Shown piece by piece: positions 22,401-30,565 of a stretch of DNA of 32,082 bases. The stretch is taken from assembly GCA_030834895.1 (NCBI GenBank), contig JAUQXA010000061.1:1-32082 (forward strand), in the 5' to 3' direction. The position numbers and the translations under genes were made by a program. Under the pieces are notes generated by a model. That model was not told the origin of the DNA. It searched no databases and worked only from the letters and a program-made list of their open reading frames with translations. This stretch comes from Anaerolineales bacterium. Its GTDB lineage: Bacteria; Chloroflexota; Anaerolineae; Anaerolineales; Villigracilaceae. How positions within the stretch are numbered: position 1 is the stretch's first letter; every line of letters begins with the position of its first letter.

Positions 22401-25274
22401 AAGCGAATACTCGATCTCAAGAAACACTACCGAGGAGAAGGCGATCAAGTCCAGCCCGGTAGCCACGAGCTTGGGGTTTACCACCAGCGCGTCCAACCCA
22501 AAGACACGTTTCGCGATCCAGTCCTCACGCTTGCGCGGATTGATTCCACTCGTCAATACCTCGGCACGCACACCGCCATCCCGTAGGATTTTCAAGATTC
22601 GATCCTGAATGTCACGTGTCCCTGTCTGACGCAAGTAGATCAATACCTTGCGTCCTTGCTGGCGTTCTGCCCGACAGAAATCCACCAGCCAGGATTCCTT
22701 GGGCATGGTCTCATCCTCAACCACAGCCGGCAATTCCATCAACTCTTTTCTGCGCAGGAATTCGCCTTTGCGGTCCATTTCATCGATCTCGACTACTTCA
22801 TTGCGGAAGGCGGAATTTGGGCGAGCCAGAGTCCACTGCAACCAGGTTGAGAGATAGCGACGGTTCTTGATCGCCAAGTCACGCAGTTTCTTTGCCATCG
22901 AACGATACTGTCCGCCTTGTTCATCGGTCATTGTGAGTGTCACAACTTCTTCTGCATAGTGAGGAAGAGCCAGTCCCAGATCCTTCAGGGACAGGAACAC
23001 GGTTGTGTCAAGCAGGCGATTGACAATGGCAGGTGAAATACCAGGTTGCTCTTTGGCTTGGTTCTGGTAACGGCGATTGCCAGTGAAACCATCTTCATCA
23101 CCATCCTCAGTGGCACGTTTACTCTTGCGGGTCATTTCCAGCACACCGTACAATCTCGCCCAGCGCTTCTCATCGTTGAAGGCAAAGTCTTTTCGCACAC
23201 TGGCATTCAATCGATGGAGCAGCCAGAAGATCGATGTGCTTCGACCTCCAAAGAAGGTTCCGGTCAAGGTCAGGGTGTATTTTGTTGAGGCTACCAACTG
23301 GTGGAACGCGATACCGCGGTCCGAGGCTTTAGACTTATATTCGTGTAATTCATCTCCAATCAACATTTTGAATGCGCCTTTTGCATGTTTGGCGATGTAC
23401 TCTGCAATTGCCCACCGCCGTCCGGTGAATTCAAACAGAGGGGTGTTGCAAGTGCGCTTTCCCCAAACTGGATTGCCATGCTCATCACGAACCAGTCGTC
23501 CGCTTGCGTCAAGTTCATAACCTGTGATTTCTGCTTTGCAGAAGCGGCGTTTGTCACCCAGTTCTTCCAACGTACTTGCTGTGGTCACAAATCCACCGGG
23601 CAGATCAATCTGGATCGGAGCGCCGCATTTAGAACAGGAAAGCGATTCAAACATCCGTCCGTCCTCCTCATCAACAAACTTCTTGCGAACCACCGCATGT
23701 TCCCAACCCGCTCCATATTTTGCAGAAGTATGGGCAATAACTGCCACAGCTTTTTGACCCAACTTTCCTTCCTTATACAGGTGTAGAAACTGTCGCACAT
23801 CGTTCACGTCGCCAGGATCATTTGCATTGCGACCGATACGACTCAACTCCATCGCTTTCGCGCCCGGAATTGATTCCTCGATTTCACGAATCCATTTTGG
23901 AACCAGATGGGGCGGACAGAGGACAATGGCGGGGTAGGCGTTCAGTAATTCCATCGCAGCAATAGATTGATAACTTTTTCCGCTCCCCATTTCGCCCTGA
24001 ATGTTACCAACACCATGCATCCGTATTGCTCTTGCAATTGCTGTAGCCACATGTCTTTGTGTTGGCAGCAATCCAGGTTTATCCTGTCCGGGTAATGGTT
24101 TGCGCTTCGTCCCCAAAGTATCCAATATAGCCGTCTCTTCCGTTGTGGGATCAAAGTTATACAGCGGGCGATAAGTGGACAGGATGTGCGCACCGATCTG
24201 ATCGCCATACTTGTGCATGAACTTGGAGAGCGGTTCCACCGTGTCAATGATCTCGATCCCGTTCTGACGCAGGATGGCGACCGTGGACACGAAGCGATCC
24301 CGAAAGACCTCCGATGTCATGTTGCCCTTCTTGTCGGTGGTCTCCTCAACCTTCTCTGTGACCTTCACCACACGCCCCTTTACCAACATGGGCTTGCCGT
24401 CTTCATCGTTCAGGCGCAGGGTTCCCATCATGCCGGATGCCATCAACATCGCGATATGCCCCTTCTTCAACGGCATGACTGGCTGCTTCAATTCACCCAA
24501 TCCACGAGACGGATTAAGCAAGTCCAGCCATTCCTTGGAGGAATGCAAGCCGCGTTTTTGCGTGGCATCCACAATTTCTTCCGGTTGCCAGTCCAATCGG
24601 GAAAAGCGAATCGGTTGCCCACCTGAACCTTTATCTGTTGCAGGCTGCAGTTTGTACAATGGCTCATCTACTTCCACCAACATGGGCGGCTCCACATCTG
24701 CCCATGCCTGAACCTGATGAACTTCTTCATGGGATGGAATTTTGAACTTCACCCGTTTCGTCGCCAGCACGATGACCTGGTTGAATCCGGTTTCAGGATA
24801 GCGATAGATGCGGATGTTTTCGTAATACCCAGCCAGATGGGACGCCACATCCAGATCGCGCAGAAGTGGATGCGGGACGATATAGATCAACACGCCGCCG
24901 CGAACCAACTTGGGTGTAGTGGATTTCAAGAACTCCAATTCCAGGCGTTTCTGGTCACCCAATCGGTCATGACTGTAGGGTGGGTTGAGGAACAACAGGG
25001 TGATGGACTCACTCGTCAGATGACAAGATTGCCAGGGCGTATTGAACAGGCGATCCATCTTTTCGGAAGCCAGTGCAGCGCGGGCTGGTGACAACTCCGC
25101 GCCCCAGCTCTGGCAGTTCAGGGCTTTGGCCAGGATGGAAGCAGCAGTGCCTTCGCCGGCGCAAGGATCGAGCAGTCTGCCTGAGTCGGCAGGCTTGAAA
25201 TAGGTTTTGAGTAATTGGGCTACGATTATTGATGTCTGATAAAAGCCCATTTTCTCCAAAGCGGGAGGACGCAT
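22401..25274 (-). CDS. DUF6094-like methylase / SNF2-like helicase, exon 1
   Basis: Exon 1 gives 958 residues. The N-terminal Rossmann methylase-like domain has DPCAGEG (36-42) and NPPY (97-100), as in N6-adenine methylases and DUF6094. The helicase core has GEMGSGKS (427-434), LCPPHLVPKW (about 452-461), DELH (641-644) and LTLTGTFFGG. A cysteine-rich insert (CSKC, RFC, RTC; about 548-610) is probably a zinc ribbon. Motif V is near the end (NPKLVATGLDLI). The exon stops in EIEYSL just before motif VI. The start is ATG 25274, preceded by AAGGAG; the upstream in-frame ATG overlaps a terminator. Unspliced mRNA would add only six residues and stop. Such proteins are common on large mobile elements; their role is unknown. 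Confidence 0.85.
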
Positions 25275-25298
25275 ATCAATCTCCTTTTTGAAAATAAA

Positions 25299-25326
25299 AT
25301 CCCCCACACCGAATGGCATGGGGGAT
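25299..25326 (-). terminator. Rho-independent terminator before the methylase-helicase
   Basis: Minus strand: ATCCCCCA, 12-base loop, TGGGGGAT, then TTTATTTT. It lies between the 129-aa gene and the helicase ribosome binding site, so it ends the upstream transcript or tunes read-through into the helicase. Confidence 0.8.
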
Positions 25327-25344
25327 CAGGTTGAATTTGATTTA

Positions 25345-25734
25345 TTACTTCACACGACAGAATAACCGCCCGGCAATGTTCACAAAGCCGAGTGGTTCAT
25401 TCTTTTCCAGGTCTACAAATTCCGGTTGGCCACGAGACCAGTCGGCTTCCGAATGCCGAAACTGGATCACCAACGTGCGATGGTCATTGCGCATCTCCGT
25501 CCACAACTTCCAAACTTCGCTACGGCCATCACAAGATACAAACTCGAAATATCGCAGGGCAACTTCTGCCATTGTTTGTTTTCTGGTTTTCGTCGGCAGT
25601 TTCATATCTACGAACTTCAGTAGGTACAACCAGTCGGCTTTGCACAATTGCGCCAGCCAATAGGATGGATGTGCCTCGGAAGCCTGCGCCTTGCTCAGGT
25701 CAAAGATTTCATCGGGTTGAATGGATTGAAACAT
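25345..25734 (-). CDS. Hypothetical protein (129 aa)
   Basis: The 129-aa product is not recognised. It is soluble and rich in aromatic residues (YWLAQL, DWLYLL, ALRYFEF). It has no obvious metal-binding or catalytic motif and no signal peptide. The start is supported by AGGAG eight bases upstream of the ATG. It follows the 358-aa gene after 10 bases, so the two share a transcript, which probably ends at the hairpin 25299-25326. Its likely role is accessory to the mobile element. Confidence 0.6.
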   Translation of the reverse strand: MFQSIQPDEIFDLSKAQASEAHPSYWLAQLCKADWLYLLKFVDMKLPTKTRKQTMAEVALRYFEFVSCDGRSEVWKLWTEMRNDHRTLVIQFRHSEADWSRGQPEFVDLEKNEPLGFVNIAGRLFCRVK

Positions 25735-25744
25735 TTGGCTTCTC

Positions 25745-26821
25745 CTATATTTTCAATACGTCCTGCTCCAGCAGGTTTTGCACCAGATCCTGCCAGGGTT
25801 TGGTCAGATCAATCCTGACTCCGCCACGGCAATCCCCGCCCGTGACCAGCCGCTGGATGTATTCCGCATCCAATGCGTATTCCCACAATGTCTTCGTCCA
25901 GTCGTTCGGGATGGGGAATGCCAGAGTCTCCTGCAGGCGGTTCAATGCCAGCGCCTGTAATTGTGATTCCACGTCCTGGTCTTCAAAGACCAGGGCATAA
26001 GCGGCATCATCCTTTGCCTCCCACTTGCCGGGCAATGCCTTGCGGCAGATGATCCCGGCGTGCAGGACATTGAACTCAAGCAGGGGTTGGGTCAGCATCT
26101 TCACCTCACCGTCGGCAAGTACGGATGTGCCTCTCATCGAACAGCCGCCCTTGCCACGGATCAATGAGGCCCACAGACTCTCCACGCTGGTCTTATGAGC
26201 AGCAATGCCGACATACGCCAACGTATGCTGGTAGGGACGGTCCTGTAGCACCGCATACCCGGTCACATCGGCGCGCGTATGGGCATTGCTCAAAATAGGG
26301 ACTCTTCCATCGGGGTATAAATGGCGCACCGGCGAGGCTTCCACTACCGGCTCGATACGATACAGATAGACACCCGCATTGATTCGCACCAACTCCTGAT
26401 TGATGTCTCTCAGCAGTTCATGGGCGTTCAACCCCACGTTGATGCTCGTGAAAGTGATCTCGATCTCATTCATTTGGATATTCACCGTGCGCGCGTTCAT
26501 ATCCACCACCGCACTCGCCGGCACCCATTCCTTGATGTTCTTCAAAGCGGGAGGCAGCTCAACACCTGACATAGGTGTGAACCACAGCGCGCCATGAAAA
26601 GGGACTTTGGGAGCCGCCTCGAATTTTCCATACGGCGCGATATATCGGTCTCTGCCTTGATATTCCACATCTGGCAGATCATTCAGCACGGGCAGCCAGA
26701 ACTGCTCATAAGAGGAGACGAGCACCTTTCCCTGTGCGGCTGCCTCTTTTTGAGCAGCCCTCAATTCTTCAATACGTTCCTTGATGTATTCATCTTCATA
26801 CGGTTCAGTCCATGCGAACAT
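25745..26821 (-). CDS. Hypothetical protein (358 aa)
   Basis: The 358-aa product is not recognised. It begins with a charged helical segment (about 8-35), followed by a mixed alpha/beta body without transmembrane segments or a visible catalytic signature. The central DVTGYAVLQDRPYQHTLAYVG looks like a beta-rich core. The three cysteines (near 235, 263 and 330) are scattered and not ribbon-like. The start has AAGGAG at good spacing. It is two bases downstream of the small acidic gene and belongs to the same operon. It is probably cytoplasmic. Confidence 0.65.
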   Translation of the reverse strand: MFAWTEPYEDEYIKERIEELRAAQKEAAAQGKVLVSSYEQFWLPVLNDLPDVEYQGRDRYIAPYGKFEAAPKVPFHGALWFTPMSGVELPPALKNIKEWVPASAVVDMNARTVNIQMNEIEITFTSINVGLNAHELLRDINQELVRINAGVYLYRIEPVVEASPVRHLYPDGRVPILSNAHTRADVTGYAVLQDRPYQHTLAYVGIAAHKTSVESLWASLIRGKGGCSMRGTSVLADGEVKMLTQPLLEFNVLHAGIICRKALPGKWEAKDDAAYALVFEDQDVESQLQALALNRLQETLAFPIPNDWTKTLWEYALDAEYIQRLVTGGDCRGGVRIDLTKPWQDLVQNLLEQDVLKI

Positions 26822-26823
26822 GG

Positions 26824-27084
26824 TTACTCCTTGTTTGTAATCGTCAAATTGAAGTCGAGCAGTCCGAAAACTTCCCCCTCTTCGGGATCATCGCTCGCTA
26901 TGACAGATGGCTGGTATTCGGTCAGATAACGCCAGTCCAGAATGTGGCTGGCGTCGGAGCAGATGCCGTTTTCAGAGAGCAGTTCGGAGAATTCATCGGC
27001 AACAGAGTCGGGATCGGCATCCTCCGCGACCGCGATCTGGATCGTCAGGATGCGTACTCGTTGATTGGGTTTCACTGCGTGCAT
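26824..27084 (-). CDS. Small acidic hypothetical protein (86 aa)
   Basis: An 86-aa acidic protein beginning with a strand (RVRILTIQIAVAED), then an acidic helix (VADEFSELLSENG), a mid region and another strand (FGLLDFNLTITN). This strand-helix-strand order suggests a small ferredoxin-like fold, but I do not know the family. The ATG is preceded by AAGGAG, and the gene overlaps the 3' end of the upstream 188-aa gene by 13 bases, so the two are translationally coupled. Confidence 0.6.
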   Translation of the reverse strand: MHAVKPNQRVRILTIQIAVAEDADPDSVADEFSELLSENGICSDASHILDWRYLTEYQPSVIASDDPEEGEVFGLLDFNLTITNKE

Positions 27085-27638
27085 GTTGGCTCCTTCTGTT
27101 CAATCATCAGATTGCCGTCCATCTGGGTAACGGTAAGCCACGGCTCCACCGCGTGGGAATGATTGGGCTCGCAACCGATCAGGATCGGCGCATTGGGCAT
27201 TTCCCCCGCCATAGATCTGGCGAGAGCAATGGCTTTGGTCAGGTTGCGCTTTGTCTCGTCAGGGAACAGACCGATCTGATGTGCAATAATGTTCCCCTGT
27301 CGCCAGACCTTGAAGACACCCTCTACCTCGTCGTATTGCTCAGCAGACAACCGGTTGAAATCAAGCCGGTAATCCCGAAGGACCTCCTCCAACATGCTCC
27401 AACGAATGCCCGCATCTGAATCGTGAAACTGGAACACCTCGTCGAGCAATCCAACCGCGTGCTCCAATAGGATCGGCTTGCCCATGTTGAAGGCGCAGCG
27501 AATAATGTGATCCACCCGCCAGACATGCGCGATCTTGTCCTCCCAGTAATGATGAAGGACACGCAGCACATCGTTGTTATCAACACGAAGTTCACTTGCA
27601 ATGGCGTCGGCCATTTCTTCAATGATGTAGTCGTACAT
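27072..27638 (-). CDS. Hypothetical protein (188 aa)
   Basis: The 188-aa soluble product is not recognised. The N-terminal half is helical and acidic (MYDYIIEEMADAIASEL, VLRVLHHYWEDKIAHVWRVD). The C-terminal half has GMx-type loops, with MAGEMPNAPILIGCEPNHSH and a strand pair (WLTVTQMDGNLMIEQ). No motif points to an enzyme. A strong AAAGGAG lies before the ATG. It is ten bases downstream of the 107-aa gene and overlaps the next one, so it is part of a four- to five-gene accessory operon. Confidence 0.6.
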   Translation of the reverse strand: MYDYIIEEMADAIASELRVDNNDVLRVLHHYWEDKIAHVWRVDHIIRCAFNMGKPILLEHAVGLLDEVFQFHDSDAGIRWSMLEEVLRDYRLDFNRLSAEQYDEVEGVFKVWRQGNIIAHQIGLFPDETKRNLTKAIALARSMAGEMPNAPILIGCEPNHSHAVEPWLTVTQMDGNLMIEQKEPTCTQ

Positions 27639-27648
27639 GGAATCTCCT

Positions 27649-27972
27649 TTACAGGTTCAAATAAGAATGGGTCATGCCATCGTCGCCGAGAAGCGAGTAG
27701 TGAATGGCATACGCCTTGCAAATGTAGCGGCGCGCGCCGCGTTCGAAGCGAAAGAGAGGTTCGTTCTCGTACAGATACTTCTTTGGTGTGCGGCGGAAGA
27801 TCGTCCAGCCGATGGCATCCGGCGCGTCGGGGTATGTACGCTCGATTTGAACTCGTCCCTGCTTCTTTCTTCTCAACAGGGACAGGGTCTGTTCAAGTGT
27901 GAGCGGAATGCTTGTTCCGGCAAGGATTGCCTTGAATGGCAGAACGATCAGGTCGGGTTTGGATGGAAGCAT
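27649..27972 (-). CDS. Hypothetical protein (107 aa)
   Basis: The 107-aa product is not recognised. It is basic (KPD..., LLRRKKQGRVQIERTYPD) with a compact end rich in Tyr and Arg (FERGARRYICKAYAIHYSLLGDD). No transmembrane segment is visible. The start is preceded by CAGGAG at suitable spacing. It is the first gene after the strong hairpin 27992-28024 that ends the VapBC unit, so it may begin a new transcript, although I could not find a convincing promoter in the short gap. Confidence 0.55.
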   Translation of the reverse strand: MLPSKPDLIVLPFKAILAGTSIPLTLEQTLSLLRRKKQGRVQIERTYPDAPDAIGWTIFRRTPKKYLYENEPLFRFERGARRYICKAYAIHYSLLGDDGMTHSYLNL

Positions 27973-27991
27973 ACGATCTCCTGGAAATTAA

Positions 27992-28024
27992 AACTGCGGG
28001 ACCGGTAATACCGGTCCCGCAGTT
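27992..28024 (-). terminator. Terminator after the VapBC operon
   Basis: A perfect 15-bp stem (AACTGCGGGACCGGT / ACCGGTCCCGCAGTT) with a 3-base loop, followed on the minus strand by TTAATTT. It lies 26 bases past the toxin stop. The GC-rich stem makes this a strong terminator even with an imperfect T tract. Confidence 0.8.
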
Positions 28025-28049
28025 CATTGGGGGGGAAGTTTGTTATAGG

Positions 28050-28502
28050 TTATGGCAGGGTGAAGTCATCCTTGAAACGTTGCAGCAAGTCACCGGGCGT
28101 GCCAATTTCAAAGGGCAAATCAATCCTGCTGCGTTGTTTCAGGAAATGTTCCTTATCATGGGTGACAAACCAATCCGGACTGGCAAGGATTGCCTCCGCC
28201 AGAACATGTGCATCGGGCGCATATTGAACATAGGTCTCCGCTACGGCAATCTGTCGTTTGGCAGGCGCGGAGGATGTTTCGAGCGAGGAGTTCGATAGAA
28301 GTTGTGCCAGAGTTGACAGTGAGCCGGGCGTTTTGCGACGAACGACTTCCTCGCATTCGTGAAGAACGGTCGGACCCACCACCAGGCGCAATAGTCCCGC
28401 CTCCCCAAGCAGAAATAGCTTTCGCGCGCCGCCTGTGGGAGAGAGCACCGCGGCAAAGACCACACTCGTGTCCAGAAACACCCTAGGATTTTTTGGTCTC
28501 AT
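28050..28502 (-). CDS. vapC: PIN-domain toxin of a VapBC-type pair
   Basis: A 150-aa PIN protein. Active-site acids are visible: D11 in VFLDTSVVFAAVLS, E in LHECEEVV, and D in YAPDAHVLAEAILA and FVTHDKEHF. These are the four positions expected in an active RNase. The toxin ATG at 28502 lies inside the end of the antitoxin gene (20-bp overlap), the usual arrangement for toxin-antitoxin pairs. An upstream in-frame GTG at 28520 is less likely. VapC toxins cleave RNA such as tRNA; the target here is unknown. It would help maintain the mobile element. Confidence 0.85.
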   Translation of the reverse strand: MRPKNPRVFLDTSVVFAAVLSPTGGARKLFLLGEAGLLRLVVGPTVLHECEEVVRRKTPGSLSTLAQLLSNSSLETSSAPAKRQIAVAETYVQYAPDAHVLAEAILASPDWFVTHDKEHFLKQRSRIDLPFEIGTPGDLLQRFKDDFTLP

Positions 28503-28752
28503 ATTCCGCCCTGACCTCACGCAGCGTGGTTAGCATTGATTCAAGAGTCTCTCCGGAGTCCTGCCACTCCCTGGCAAGTTTGTTGGCAATCTCATCCACA
28601 CGCGAGCGTCTGGGGCTCATTATTACCACACCATCCCCAATATCAATGAGGGTCATCATGTCACCCTCCTCGATATTGTTGTGATCCCGCAATTCCTTGG
28701 GCAGGGTGATGATCCCGCGCCTTACAACCTGTACTTGAAAGGTATTGTTCAT
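28483..28752 (-). CDS. vapB: AbrB/SpoVT-type antitoxin
   Basis: An 89-aa swapped-hairpin AbrB DNA-binding protein: VVRRGIITLPKELRDHNNIEEGD followed by MTLIDIGDGVVIMSPRR is the family signature. The C-terminal tail (about 50-89) is a helical stretch that would wrap the toxin. AGGAG precedes the ATG. It is the first gene of a two-gene unit with a recognisable promoter at 28774-28802 and repeats that are likely its own operator, so autoregulation by VapB/VapBC is expected. Confidence 0.88.
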   Translation of the reverse strand: MNNTFQVQVVRRGIITLPKELRDHNNIEEGDMMTLIDIGDGVVIMSPRRSRVDEIANKLAREWQDSGETLESMLTTLREVRAEYETKKS

Positions 28753-28770
28753 GGTTTCTCCTGTCTGAAA

Positions 28771-28802
28771 ATCAGTATATCAGTATTACGGATTATCCGC
28801 AA
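28771..28802 (-). promoter_or_regulatory. vapBC promoter with operator-like repeats
   Basis: Minus strand TTGCGG (28802-28797), 17-bp spacer, TATACT (28779-28774). It overlaps a tandem repeat ATACTGAT x2 (28786-28771) and the small palindrome CGGATAATCCG (28799-28789). These are plausible binding sites for the AbrB-type antitoxin. Confidence 0.7.
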
Positions 28803-28810
28803 CACTGTAG

Positions 28811-29251
28811 TCATGAGGACTCACCCGTACCACGGGTTTCACAGGCTTTTTTCAAAGCGCGCTTCTGTCCCACGAGCAGGTGCGCGAGATCCTCCCGCAC
28901 GTTCATCTCATCCCAGCCCGCACGATGGGCTTTCTCCATGTCCAACAGGAATTCAGCAATGTCCCGCTTATGTTCATGGTTCGGGTCGAAGGCTGGATCA
29001 TCGCTCGCATCCACCCCGAGGAATTCATGCCAGGGATGATCATCGTCGTACAGGACATCGAAGAAGCATTCCTCCAGATGAACCTGCCGGGCGATGAAGA
29101 ATTCACCATCGTTCAGGTAGGAACGAATTTGTTTTTCGATTTCATCCGAGGGGAGATGGGTTTCGTTTGAGAAGATTGCCTCGCCGTGCTGCTTGTAATT
29201 GCTGGCATCACGATACATGTAGGCAAAGCGGATGTTAGGGCTGATCGTCAT
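28811..29251 (-). CDS. Hypothetical acidic protein (146 aa)
   Basis: The 146-aa product is not recognised. It starts MTISPNIRFAYMYRDASNYK and has a His/Asp-rich middle (YDDDHPWHEFLGVDASDDPAFD) and a helical C terminus. The beginning, with a compact strand and an N-Y-K segment, is shared by several small plasmid proteins I have seen without a known role. I use ATG 29251, since the longer frame to 29446 would run deep into the neighbouring gene. It overlaps that gene by 17 bases. The stop lies just before the vapB promoter. Confidence 0.6.
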   Translation of the reverse strand: MTISPNIRFAYMYRDASNYKQHGEAIFSNETHLPSDEIEKQIRSYLNDGEFFIARQVHLEECFFDVLYDDDHPWHEFLGVDASDDPAFDPNHEHKRDIAEFLLDMEKAHRAGWDEMNVREDLAHLLVGQKRALKKACETRGTGESS

Positions 29252-29642
29252 GATGCACCCTGCCTCCCTCCGCCCAGCCTTGTGCCTTGATGTTGCGCGC
29301 CCACAACGAGAGGAAGGAGGAAACCTCCCTGTCAAAACGGGTGTCCACGTAGGTCTTGCCATCCCGCTCGATGAATTTTTGGCGATACCCAAAGAAGGCC
29401 TGCGTGATGGCGGTCGGCACCCAGGAGGGATAGTGCAGTTCCACATCCGGGTCGGCGATCAGGTCGCCGTTCTGCTCGAAGTAATGCGCAACGCTGATCA
29501 TGTCCCCGTGGCGTTCGATCACCAAAGGCTGGTAGCCCGTCTTCTCGAAGCGCACGTGGAAGGAGGCCTGCTTCTGGAAATTCTCCAGCAGGTTGTGGGA
29601 TTTCAATAGATGTTCGATGGTGGTTTGAAAAAGAGTGGTCAT
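29235..29642 (-). CDS. DUF6908-like protein (135 aa)
   Basis: A 135-aa soluble protein. The order of segments (an N-terminal helix, FHVRFEKTGYQPLVIERHGD, ISVAHYFEQNGDLIADPDVE, and a C-terminal helix ending before SLWARN) resembles the DUF6908 family found on plasmids and integrative elements. Its function is unknown. The ATG at 29642 has GGAG upstream; an earlier in-frame codon at 29714 lies in a hairpin-rich leader and lacks a ribosome binding site. It is the first gene of a two-gene unit. Confidence 0.5.
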   Translation of the reverse strand: MTTLFQTTIEHLLKSHNLLENFQKQASFHVRFEKTGYQPLVIERHGDMISVAHYFEQNGDLIADPDVELHYPSWVPTAITQAFFGYRQKFIERDGKTYVDTRFDREVSSFLSLWARNIKAQGWAEGGRVHHDDQP

Positions 29643-29663
29643 TTGAGTTTCTCCACAGCGCAG

Positions 29664-29719
29664 CCGCTTCGCGGACCGCAACCAAAGGTTGCTCGTGATT
29701 TGCGCTGATCGCACAAATC
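29664..29719 (-). promoter_or_regulatory. Three hairpins in the leader of the DUF6908-like gene
   Basis: Minus-strand order: GATTTGTGC/GCGCAAATC (29719-29697, 5-base loop, one G-U), GCAACC/GGTTGC (29692-29678, 3-base loop) and CCGC/GCGG (29674-29664, 3-base loop). They end 11 bases before the ribosome binding site. A structured leader, possibly regulatory, is likely; no known riboswitch is recognised. Confidence 0.5.
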
Positions 29720-29742
29720 CTGCGCCGTAATACTATAAAAAG

Positions 29743-29771
29743 ATTGGAGGGCGACCTGGTCGCCCACCAAT
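29743..29771 (-). terminator. Rho-independent terminator after the 254-aa gene
   Basis: ATTGG-T-GGGCGACC pairs with GGTCGCCC-T-CCAAT, with one T-T mismatch and a tight loop. It is followed on the minus strand by CTTTTTATAG. It starts nine bases after the upstream stop codon. Confidence 0.75.
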
Positions 29772-29780
29772 TGAAATTTG

Positions 29781-30545
29781 TTATTCGTCCCAGCCGCTGA
29801 TGTTGTCTTCAAAGGCGGATTCGAGCCAGTTGTCGTCACCGAGGCGGGAGGCATTTTCATAGTGTTCGATCAGCGGACCTTCATCGGGTTCCGTGTCCAT
29901 CTCCTGGAACTCCTGGTCGGGATACAGGATCACATCGGCGGGAAAGTCGCCGGCGTTCCAGACCTCCAGGGTACGGGCAAGTTCATAGCCCGGCTCACAG
30001 AATTCTCCCGGATCGAGCCCCGGAGAAACGATCACCACGTATTCATCCTCGTCCGAAACGTAGTGGGAGAGGAGGTATGGTCCGATGTCTGAAAGCGCCG
30101 CCTGCTCATGCTCAAACGGCAAAAGAGGTACGCCAGCTTCTGCAAACAGCCAGGCGATTTTCTCCTTAAGCCACTCGATGTCCGCATCGCGGTTGAAGAT
30201 CGTGCAGCGGTTGAATCCTGCGGGGATATCCTCCAGGTTGCAATACTCGTCGGGCATCTGGTCTGCCAGGGCATAGGAACTGGTTTCAATTTCAAGGGCG
30301 ACAATGCTTTCCTCGTCCCAGACCCAATTGACGCTACCGACATACTCGCAAGGCTTGGAGAACGCGCCCGCATTCATCACAATCCCGTTCCATCCTTCTG
30401 GATGGTCCTCAGGCGTACACCAGATTTGAAAACCTCCGCTCCCCGCTTCAAAGATCGCGCTCGGATCGGGGTTGGTGGCGATGTCAAGTTGGCGCGCCAG
30501 GTCGAGTACGGGTTTCATGCGGTGATGTTCAGATTGAATGGTCAT
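29781..30545 (-). CDS. Acidic hypothetical protein (254 aa)
   Basis: The 254-aa product is not recognised. It is strongly acidic, especially at the C terminus (FQEMDTEPDEGPLIEHYENA and GDDNWLESAFEDN). The body has regular strands with Trp and Tyr (GGFQIWCTPEDHPEGWNGIV, VGSVNWVWDEESI). The charge could suggest DNA mimicry, as in phage and plasmid anti-restriction proteins, but no known family is matched and this is only a thought. AAGGAG precedes the ATG. It follows the YubB-like gene after 20 bases. Confidence 0.6.
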   Translation of the reverse strand: MTIQSEHHRMKPVLDLARQLDIATNPDPSAIFEAGSGGFQIWCTPEDHPEGWNGIVMNAGAFSKPCEYVGSVNWVWDEESIVALEIETSSYALADQMPDEYCNLEDIPAGFNRCTIFNRDADIEWLKEKIAWLFAEAGVPLLPFEHEQAALSDIGPYLLSHYVSDEDEYVVIVSPGLDPGEFCEPGYELARTLEVWNAGDFPADVILYPDQEFQEMDTEPDEGPLIEHYENASRLGDDNWLESAFEDNISGWDE

Positions 30546-30565
30546 GTTTTTTCTCCTTGTTGAAT

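Noticed and set aside
24186..24711. Plus-strand reading frames over the methylase-helicase
   Set aside because: They lie antiparallel to a clearly coding gene, have no ribosome binding sites and show no recognisable protein features.
6345..25274. DISARM system (methylase, helicase and PLD proteins)
   Set aside because: The PLD domain is fused to its own helicase, no DUF1998 (DrmB) protein exists here, and the methylase-helicase belongs to the separate minus-strand accessory block.
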